64,000 bases of DNA from Gavia stellata (taxonomy: Eukaryota; Chordata; Aves; Gaviiformes; Gaviidae), in assembly GCF_030936135.1 (NCBI RefSeq), contig NC_082600.1, positions 25,675,943 through 25,739,942 of the forward strand, written 5' to 3'. Below the pieces are notes generated by a model, which was not told the DNA's origin, did not search any database, and was given only the letters and a program-made list of their open reading frames with translations. Every line of letters starts with the position of its first letter. The stretch's first letter is position 1. Positions 49,946 to 60,200 of the stretch are shown in pieces. The translations under genes were made by a program, and so were the position numbers.

Positions 49946-52589
49946 TATTTGTTGCTGATGTCATTCAGTTGGGACTGAAGCATATGTTGCTATTTGTTTT
50001 GGTTGAGAGGGATGACACTATGTTGAATGCTACGTGTCTGGGGTCCCCAGTCCCAGCTGTACTGCAAAGACCCCGGTGGCTTTGCTTCCTTCCCTTAGCA
50101 TTTGCACTTGATGGTGTCTGGCTGCAAGAATCGCAGCTAACAGAGGCTATCCAGCACTCATTGCCACAGTCATGGGATATGTGAAGTTCTGATCACAGGG
50201 AAGGAAGCCGCTTACGAGAAGACCATCAGGGTCAGTGCTGAGAAGCAAATGCATTGCTTGTGCCTCAGCCCTGACCCCAGGTGTTATTCCATGCTCAGCC
50301 TGGCCAGAGCTGGGTGCCAGCCAACCTTACACCAGCACACTGCTTTAACCAGGTGTTGAGCATGGGAGCAGGTAAAATAAAAAAAAAACAGCATCATCCC
50401 AGCTGGAAAACTGGTTTGGCAAACCACCTCCAGAGCCAACAGCTAATGATAGCAGGGGGATTTGCAAAGCTTTCCAGGGATTGCAACTTTTTGTTGCCAT
50501 TAATTTGCTGCATAAATCATGACCACTTCCAAGCTCTTGCTATTTCCAGCTGTTTTCTCTCCTTCTCTCTTGCTCCTTTTGCTTTGTGCTGGCTGCACAT
50601 CTGTCAAGGGTTATCTGCTATGCCAGCATGGGGCTCTGCTCCACAGCTGCCTGGCGCCATTGCTGGCCCTTGCCTGGGGGGGAGCAGATGGCTTCTCTCA
50701 GTGAAGGATGCTCTGAGATTCCCACCGGTCTTCTGCAACATCAAAAACATCATTGCATGGAGCCCAAGCCAGGGGGAGGAGGGTGAGCTCTGCTCTGCAG
50801 GAAAAGCAGCACAGAGAAAAATCACTTTCCCTGGCGGGGCAGTCACCAGTTACTACTGTGTATATAACATGCCTAACGTGCCTTTATCCTCTGCAACAAG
50901 GTCCTTGCTGTGCTGGATGCTGAGCCCTGCTCCAAAACTCCTGGGCTATAGAAATCCCACAGCCGGAGGATGGAAGCAGGAAGAATTGCTGCCCTAATTC
51001 TGCAGGTGCTCAAGACCTGGAGATGTCACCTGAAGTCATGGAGTGAGTCTGTGGCAGAGTCTCAAGGTGCACCTTTGTCTGCTGCTTTGAACACAAGACT
51101 TCTTGACCAGCTGAGCTGTCTTAGTTTGCCAGCCTGGACTGGAGCTTCGTGTGGCTCAGCTGTACCAGTTCCCTGGCATCCAACTTGCAACTGAGCTAGT
51201 TTGTACACAGAAGGAGCCGTGCCCAGATTTTGCTAGGCACAACGGTCAGCATGTGCTTGTCCTTGATGACCTCCCCTCTTGGCCCCACATGAGTCAACAG
51301 CAAGCTGTGCAAAGAACTTTTGACTGTAAATGACACGTTGAAGGCCCAGGTGTGTGGTCAACTGCCTGGGGGACAGGCGGGGTGAGAGCAGCCCATCTCT
51401 CAGGGATGAATGCAAGATTTCATAGAAACGTGTTTACAGCAACAGAGATCTCATTAGCTGTCTGCTTTTTTCCAGGGCTCCTGCTCCAAGAAACTGCTGC
51501 TTGGAAAGCACACAAAAAGCCCAGCTGGGCCCAGAAGGAGCCACTTTGGGAGGAGAAGACAGAGAATGATAATGCCTTGAGAGTTTGGCCAAAGCCTGTG
51601 GAGCAGACCTGAACTGCAAGGCCTGGCTTTAGCCTAGGAAAGAGCAAAGTGTGGTTTTGATGGTCTGTGGACCTTGAGTTAAAACTGAAGCTCTGGAGAG
51701 GAAAAAAAACCACACAACTTTTCAGGCACACCGTTCCTGGTCTGTAAAGGGACCCACCCCACTGTGTGGCCACATCAGCCCTCCGGGCCAGGTGTGCTGG
51801 TGGCACAGCGTGGCATGCAGCCACCAACTTCCCTGTAGAAGAGTAAAAAAAAAAAAAAATCACACAAGCTGCAGTTTTTCGGCAGTAGCCCTGCTGACTG
51901 CAGCATGAACACTGGGTGAACAGGAACTTGTGGCAAGACCTGGACTCTTGGGCTTTGCCTTCGCCCTGAGTGCAGAGAATCACCCCCAGTGAGTTCCCAG
52001 CACCTGGCAGAGCCCGTCCTCTGCTCTGCTTTCACTGATGCCGTGCAGAGGGATGCCAAAATCACGCTGGGGTAGCCCTGCCCAATGTGTCCGCAGGACA
52101 GGATTTACTCCCTCCGTCTCCACAGAGGATGGATCCACACGTTTGCAGGGGGGAACGGAATGTCTCACCCTCCTTCCCTGCCACGCAGCAGCCAGCTGCC
52201 CCATGGAAATGCCTGAGAGGAGCCCAGCTGGTGGGGCCCGGCCGCTGCTTTGTTCCAGGTCCTTACAAGCATGTCAGCTATTCTTCTCTCACTACATGGG
52301 AGCCCGGCAGTAGGGATCACAGCACCGTGCAGCTTGACTGTCACACACGGGCCCCAGGCCACAGCAGAGCCCATCCGCCAGCCAGCATCCCCCACCACAC
52401 CAGCCCCTGCCAGCCCTGACCCCGGCTGGGCTTGTCTGTGCTGTGGGAGCTGAGCGGCAGCCAGCAGAGCCGCCATCAGGTTTCTGAAGTGCCAGGAGAA
52501 AGCCCCCCCCAGGGCATCACCGCCTTCGCACAGGGGGTTGTATGGCAGAAAATGGATTTAGACAGGGCCTCGAGAAACTGCATAGCCCC
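49946..52589. other. Intergenic, ISM2 to AHSA1, left part
   Basis: No known gene or repeat was recognised. It includes an unassigned 238-codon open frame on the + strand (50281-50997), discussed as a finding, and an A-run near 51846-51859. Confidence 0.5.
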
Positions 52590-53620
52590 TCCATGGGGAC
52601 GTGGGCAAATCACTTCTCACCAATGGGTCCTGCTCTTTCCTGGGCTTCAAGCTCTCCAGTGATGGAGAGTCCACAGTAACCCTCAGCTGTACTGTTCTTG
52701 CAGGGAGAAATATTCTCCTAGCAGCCAATCTGAATCCTTCCTGCTTTGAGCCCACTGCATCTTATCTGCAGTAGTCACAGAGAGCATATTATTGCCTTAT
52801 TTGCTCCTACCTCTCATGTGTTTTGGAATTTTGTCATTGCGCTCCCTATTTCCCTCCTTTTCCACCATCTTCTCTTCTCTAGACTAAACAAATGCAATTC
52901 TTTCAGGCGTTCCTTAGAAGATGTACTTGTAGACCTCTGGTGGGTCTCTGCCCACCACTGGGCTTGCTCCAAGTAATTCACATCTTTCTTGAAGCATGGA
53001 GCCCAAAACTGAAGCCACAGGGTCTTATCTGGGGCTTTTTTAATGCTATATGGAAAGATTTCTTCACAAGACCTACAAACTCCAGCCTGCCCAGGCAGCT
53101 TTTGTTCTCTTCCATGAGGTTTTACATTTATGTTCATTTGAAAATTCACCATAACTTGCCCAGCTTAAACATCTTTTACAGATGTGCTGCCAAGCCTGTT
53201 GCTTCCCCTCTTGTATACGTTACTGGTGGTTTCTGCCTCAGTGTAAAACTTTGCAATTCAGTGAGGTCAAATACACTTTTTTTTTTCCTCCTGGATCACT
53301 ATTCTACTTGGTCAAGATCATTTTCAAGCCTAAACTTGTCTTCTAAGAGTTTTATAGCACCAGTGGTGATGTAAATTATTTTGGACTTTTATCAATTATA
53401 TTATCGTCTATACTGAAACATACTGAATTCATTACAGCTCTATTAGGCCCTCCCTTATTTACTAATAAAAATATCATATAAAGCATTACCTGAAGTCTTA
53501 ATAAAGCCCAGATATTCTGCCAAAGAAAGGCATTAGGCTGACTCAATATGAGTTGTGCTTGATGCAGCCGTGATATAGATGTGCTGGCCATTACATTTTA
53601 CCTGATTAGCTGGATATTTA
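52590..53620 (-). mobile_element. Old CR1-like LINE relic, antisense
   Basis: Several stretches match the reverse complement of CR1 in the right order: CTCTCCAGTGATGGAGAGTCC near 52650, CTCTAGACTAAACAAATGCA near 52878, CTTGAAGCATGGAGCCCAAA near 52990, and CCTGAAGTCTTAATAAAGCC near 53489. Similarity is patchy and no open frame survives. It is probably an ancient copy of about 1 kb. The ends are approximate. Confidence 0.6.
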
Positions 53621-56600
53621 CAGGTTACTGACTGCATTTTTCTGTATTTTTTCATGAATTGATGTTACAGACGGATCTAATTCCCTTGGCCCTCACCTCT
53701 CTCTCCTCCTTCTTCCCTCTCCCCAGCCCCGTTCCTCATCAATTTTTTTTTTTTTTAATATTTTGTTTAAGTTCTTCCCATTTTGCCATTGAAGTAGGGT
53801 TGGGATAATGTTTCAAAGCAGTTTTAATAGTTACTTAGGCTAGGGGCTTTCAGTCTCTTTTTGACTTGTGGCCTGATTTTCCCACAGAAGTTTCACATAC
53901 GTAAATGATCAAAACACATGAGAAAGGGCCAAGTGAGTCATAACACAGGTCCACCTAAATCAGCATCCAGTCTCTGACAGCAATCAACAGCAGGTGACTA
54001 GGAAGGGTGAAGAGAAGGACAAGCATGCGTCACTATTTTGCCGAAGTACTTTCCTTGTTGCCAACAGCTGGTGGCCAAGAGGCTTCTTAAGCCAGATGTG
54101 ATGGTCATTCTGTTTAATAGCCCTTGGTTGGTTTATTCTTCCACAGCTTTTTCCACTCCCATGCTCAATCCATGTAAACTTTTAGTGTTACCGTATCACC
54201 AGCTGCAAGAAATTCCAGAATTCACTGAATGTGTTCAGAGACTGCTTTGGTTGGCACCCCATATTCTGTTGTTTGACGGTTGCTCCTTACTCATCTTCTC
54301 CATGTGCCTCGTAAGTGCATAGCCAGTTAGTGTCCACCTCTGACCTCTCATCACTATGAAAAATTCACTGTTTACTTCTGTCTCTGTTTTCTGTTTTTTT
54401 TAACCTTTGTTTTCTTTAATTCACAAGACTTTTGTCTTACCCTGTGTCAGTTCAGATTTTCGAAGAGCCTTGGGCAGGAGCAGACTGGACCTTGCTTTTC
54501 TTCCTCATCTTATATAGCCCTCCCTCCCCCAAATAGCTGAAGGACTGCAAACTGTGTCTGGCTCTCCTGACACTTCCAAGTAAAGCAAAGGTCTGGGGTT
54601 TCTCACCAGCATCTGTATAGCTGCACCAGTTGTCAGCTGTAGCTGAAGGAGTGGGCCTCTGTGCTGAGAGCAGGCGGATGTAGCGCAGGGACCGTCGCTG
54701 GCCTGCAGCAACTTAAGGTTCAGATCACCTTCACCAAGTGAACGGCTGAAGTGGTGTAAGGCATTACCACCGCTGTGCCCGGTTAGAGTTAGCGTATCCT
54801 GACACGCTCTGTGCCTCAGGCTAAGCTTAAGCTCGCAGCCTGGCCTTTTAGCACAAGCTTTCCTTCGCCCGTGGGTTAGGTCAATAGATTCAGTTGTGAA
54901 TAGCAGCCAAGGCACGGCTACATGGCTACACAACCTGTTCTGCTGCTGTGGGGATGGCAATTTCCAGCCCGAGGGAGGGAGCCAGCTGGGGCAGCATCAG
55001 CATAACACAGGGCAGTCAGTTTTGCTGGAAGACGAGCCCTCAAACAGCCTCCAAGCAAAGCCCTGAGTTCGTGAGCCCCATGAATGCGGGTTGGTGGCTG
55101 AGGCCAAAGCATGTCCTATTAGGGTAGCAGCAGGATGCCCGAACTAAACCCTGTTTGTGATGAAAGGAAAGCAATTAAAATTCCACTTCAGCTGCCTTCC
55201 TGTCCCACTTCCTAACCTTCCAGCGGCAGGTGATTAGCAGGGCCTGCCTTCTGCTGCCCTCACTCAGCTGTGCCCGCGGAGCCATGCTGCAGGCGAGCAC
55301 TGCTGCCGCAGCGCGGCCAGCTGCTGGCACGGCTGCCAAAGCACAGCAAGGACACAGTGATTCAGCTGTCCAGTTTGTCTCAAGTTAGCTTAGAGTGAGC
55401 TAATTTTTTCAGTTTCCAAATCATTTTGCTCTTCTTTTACCAAAGCTCTTGCCTTGGCTGTGAACACACAGCTAGCCCTGCTGTTTAAGGTTTCCCATGT
55501 TTCTGTCCAGGATTTCCCAAACAGAAAACAAACGTGCATGCTGCACAATGACATTAGTGTGCTTACATCATGTTACACTCCCACACCCTACCAGATGTGT
55601 ACAGTAGTTCATCTGTGCATAAGAATCCTGGCAAAATACCTGCGGCGCCTTTCCCAGCCAGACAGTGCTTTAAGGAAGACAACCCTGCGGGACATAGGGA
55701 AGCCCTACCATACCTACAGGTGCCCCATCTTCATACAACTTCCTTTGCAGTCACAGGTCAGCACAAGGATAAGTATACAATATAGAGCTTAGTTTTGTAC
55801 CACACTCTTAATGTCCACACACACTTTGCCGTGAATAATCACTTTGGAATAGTGAGTGGAAAAGGCTAGAAATGCTCTCCATAGTTTAAAAGGCAACTCA
55901 AAAAATTACTTTTGTTTTTTTTTAAACAGGCTGTACAGTTTTTTTCCTGTCTCCTCTACTGAAGGGGATGGCTACAACAAGCCATTCAGATTTTTAAAAA
56001 AAGTTTTAAATCCCCAAAACAGTAATTCAAATCCAGTAATATTACTTCTAGGTTACTAGAGGTGCTCTGCAGAAACAATGCAAGAAAAACTCATGCCTCA
56101 AAGGAAAACCCAGCACTTCAGTCACCTTTGAGGTTAAGCAGATTGACACTTCTGACCAGAACTAGATTTCCCCTCTATCCTATAAACAAGTTTATTGCTA
56201 TGGAAGACATCTCTGGGAACTAACTGTATTAGCAGGAGAGAATAAGCAAGAGGTTTTGCCTTCCTCACCAGTTGAACCAACAGCTGAAGTGGGGTCAGCC
56301 AAAAGTACCACACCTTGCTTATTTTACAGGAATAAATCCCACCCCCATTGAGAGTCTAGAGTTAGCTTTGGCCTGCAGCCCTTGGAGGTAGCTGACCCTG
56401 GGCCCCACAACCTGCTAGAACCGTTTCGTAGATGGGAGTTTCCCTAGCAGTAGTCTGCTGATTGTCTTGGACATTGGGTGACTAAATAATGGCATTCTTG
56501 TAGAGCAGGCTAGTGTAAGACAGGATTGTGTTGAGGATGGGGATGTGTAAGGGAGGAGAAGAATAACTTGAACAAGATCTTAAGATTCCTTCAGAAATCA

Positions 56601-56829
56601 GAAGGGTTTGAAACTTTTACTAGCAGCAGATCAAAAGGAGAGATAAAATGAGCAGCTGCTCAAACTAGAAACTGCATCAAGCTCATGCTTTCTACTCCCC
56701 CCAGAAGTAAGGAGTAAGTCACATTGGGATCAGCACTCTTCAATCAGTGTTTTTCCAGACAGATCTCTCCCTCAGCCTATTGACTGACCCTTTGAACTCA
56801 AGCCAATCTGAGCAAACAAGTTCCACGGT
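53621..56829. other. Intergenic, left of AHSA1
   Basis: No gene or repeat was recognised. It contains a T run near 53742-53757. The open frame at 55454-55792 resembles no family I know. Confidence 0.6.
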
Positions 56830-57066
56830 GTTTTTTTTAAGTTAGGTTTATTTAGCAATAGAAGTATGTACATGTAAGAGAATCCCCTGCAGCACGAGAC
56901 ATGCACAAAGCAGTGAGGGACTGAAAGTGGTGCTGCTCAATGGCCTTCCTCATCACCTGTCATCCCACTTTACTTGGCAGCAGGGCCAAGATTAGAAAGG
57001 GACAGGTGAGAAATTTATCAGTCCACGCGGCAGAGTCTTCAGGCAGAGCCTTCCCAGCAACCAGTA
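56830..57066 (-). other. AHSA1: AHSA1 3' UTR
   Basis: Between the AHSA1 stop codon and the cleavage region expected just past the AATAAA at 56852-56847. It is about 235 bases and carries no other feature. Confidence 0.75.
56847..56852 (-). terminator. AHSA1: AHSA1 poly(A) signal
   Basis: TTTATT on the + strand, AATAAA on the - strand, about 215 bases after the stop codon. It is the first canonical signal downstream of the gene. Confidence 0.75.
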
Positions 57067-57239
57067 TTAAAACAGGCGGGCACCATAGCCAAATGTCTGT
57101 TTAATGCCCTCGAAGTAGTAGCGCTGCCAGCCTTGCTTTGTTCTTTCCTCTTCACTGGCAGGAATGCCCTTGCCTTCCAAGCACACCTCCGTCTCGCCAC
57201 CTTTGTCAGTGAAGTTCAAGGTAATTGTTGCAAAGTGCC
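57067..57239 (-). CDS. AHSA1: AHSA1 coding exon 9 (C terminus)
   Basis: It encodes residues 284-340, from GHFATITLNFTDKGG to GYGARLF with stop TAA. The ERTKQGWQRYYFEG block is characteristic of the START-like domain. Confidence 0.97.
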
Positions 57240-60200
57240 CTAGAGGAACCAAAGTAAGTCTGTCAGCAGTGTGTAGTATAGCATATGCTGCCCCAAGGAG
57301 CTGCTCTGCTCCTCCTCTCACATGATGCCACTTAAAAGACTCCTCAGGATCCTTCCCAGAGGATCTATTTATGACAGCTGCAGGCCTTCCTCAGAAACAG
57401 AGGGAAGAGAGGGCTCCCTCTTCATGGGGTTCAAAGCAGCTGCAGCCACAACAGATGAGCAAGCTGCTACTTCATCGTTCCTAACACCTGGCCTCTGCCC
57501 TAAGCAGTAGCTCATGATTCTGACCTGATCATGTGGGATATGAAGCTGGGATAAGGCTGGTGCAGCTCCCAGAACACCGTGTGCTCCCCAATCACGAGCC
57601 AGAGTGCAGTGTGGCAAATGGGGCTGGAATTCTTCAAACAGAGGCAAGGGCTGTAATACCATAGTCCATTTTTGGACTACTTACCAGCTGGCCAAGATTT
57701 AAATCTCCATTTCATAACAAGTTGCTTCTCAGGGACCTTGAAAAGAAAGACTGAGTAATAATTTTTTGCAAATCCTGCGGTCTAACAGAAAACAACTAGA
57801 ACTGTGTTGAACAGTTGCCTTAGAGACCCCTTGAGAAACACACACACACAGAGGGGAAGAGATTTTAAGTGTCCTTTTCTTTCCACTCCTCTTCTAGGAA
57901 GGTAGGCCATAGTGCAGCCCCAAACACTGAGACAGTGTCCCTATCCAGAAGACTTCAGTGACAGGAGGACTAAAGAGGAAAAGGGTCAGTTACTATCCTT
58001 AACACCCCTCCAACCCTTAATAACTAAGTAAAATCACACAAAGACAGGGCAGATACATGACTGGAAACCAGGTACTCCTCCCCAGACTGAAGTCACATAC
58101 ATTAATCCGTACTATGAGGAATGCTTCAATAGCCACAGCGATTATAGGTAACTATTGGGCACCAGGTAGAACTCCACAATTAGCTAACTGAAGCATTGTT
58201 ACAGAATTGATACCTCAAAGATAAAAAGGCTACCCCTGAAACAAGATACACCTGCACTAGTCAGTACTTACTAGGTCAACAAACTCTCCTGTGACACTGC
58301 CATCCAGCAACTGAAACTTGCCTCCTTTATCAGCCTCCAAGGCTGCTTGTGCATGGGTGAAAGCTTGGACCATCTGAAACGAATTCAGGGGGAGACCTGT
58401 ATTACTTGACATTATCTGCTTGCAGACTTGTTGCCTAATGCCTCCCACCCAGCTACAAAAGTTCTGGAAAAGGAGGTTAAGTCAACAGTGCAAGGTCTTC
58501 AACAAGAAAAGACAAAAACACTGCCCTGGCCAGAAAAGCAAGGTTACAGCCACTACAGCAGCATTCTGCCTGCCAAGGGAAAAGAACCCCTAGTTTTCAT
58601 AGTCTATGAAGTGTTCTATAAGCCACACTTTGATTTACTCTGTTGATTCTTTAATGACACCTAGTTCTAAGAAAAGGTCATAGTTTTGCTTGTTCTTTTC
58701 TTTTTTTTTTTAAAGGAGGAACAATATGTTTAAATAATGATACAATGCTGCTCTCTCTTCTTAAACTATATAATACTGTGCAGAAGAGGGGAAGCTATTC
58801 CCTAAGTACACTTTAATACGACCTAACCTGAAAAGGAAAAAACAAAACAAACCCAAAAAGCACACAACTGTAAATCCCAAGAGATCTGACCACATGCAGT
58901 AAGGGATACACCTACAGATAGCTGCCAACAGCAGTCTGGAACTGGCTTCTGGCTGGCATTAATCCTCTCGTATTAACTGTGTGAAAAGATGCACACACGA
59001 GCTTTAAGCAACTGTTCTACAGACCAGCCTTCTTATTCCATTCTCAGGGATTGTGAGTGTCCTACTGAATGCCTTAAAAAGCTTCTTAGGAACAACCTCC
59101 TATGTGCAAAAAACAATTCTTAGAACAAGCCTGGCATTACCTCCTGAGTAACAAATACCCGGTAGAGCTCCTCAGGAGATGTTAAGAAGGTGTCCTTCAA
59201 GCTGATCTTACATGTAGGGATCTTGACTCCTATGGATTTGGACTGCGATGCAGCAGTACTGCTGCTAGCGGCTGTCTAACAAAATAACAAACACAAGAAA
59301 TACACACATACTTTTTCACAAAAAACTCAACAAGCGGTTCACATATCCAAGAGAAAAAACAAAGGCCTTTGGTAAAGATGTAATTAGGTACAACCATATT
59401 TGAGTGTAAAAAGCAGATTTATTGCTCTGCTTTAATTAAGAAATCTCATGTGCTGCAAGTCGAAACAGTCAGGCCTACACCACAGATTGCCAGTTCCTGA
59501 ATACAGATATCCTATGAACAGCATAGGTTGCTCCTGTAAGCCCCGGAATCTAATACCGTGTACCTTTCTTCACAGATCCAAAAGCATGTTTGCATGGTTT
59601 TATTTACCTTGCGGTCTTCTGCTTTAGGAGCCACCTGAGGTGTTGTTTCCATATGTTCGCCATTCACTGTGGGCAAAATCATGCCCTGGGTGAATTCTGG
59701 AACGACAGGAATATGCCCATGAAACTAACAAAAGATCAAGTAAACCTTTTAACTGTTCTTTGAAATACACAATCAAAAAGGGCTTCCTGGTTTCTCCCCT
59801 GCTCTTGCTAGCACCTACGACTTGAAACATTTTTTAAAAAAAGTAGAGAGACCTCTTCTTACAAGCAATTAATTTTTCTTGCCCTCACTACTCTCCATTG
59901 AAGGCCATATCAGAACCTGCCTACACTAACAGTTAGGAACTTACCTCCTTTTCCTAGCCTAGACACTGTCTTCCACATGTTGCCCTCATATTAAATGTTA
60001 GCCTTACACTTATGTAGCTTTTTTTCCTCTCTCACTCTTCAATATAAATAGCAATTACATCTCAAATATTTTTATCTTGCTGGTCTAGACAAACCAAACC
60101 AAGCTTTTACATTTATTTTCAGACTGGCTCTCCATTTCTCACATCATTGCAGTACAGAATAAGGTTACTTTTAACTCCATCTTCAATTTATCTTTTTTTG

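Noticed and set aside
50519-50704. 61-codon signal-peptide-like open frame
   Set aside because: Leucine-rich starts arise easily from CT-rich DNA. There is no downstream domain and no exon context. Kept only as part of the finding at 50281-50997.
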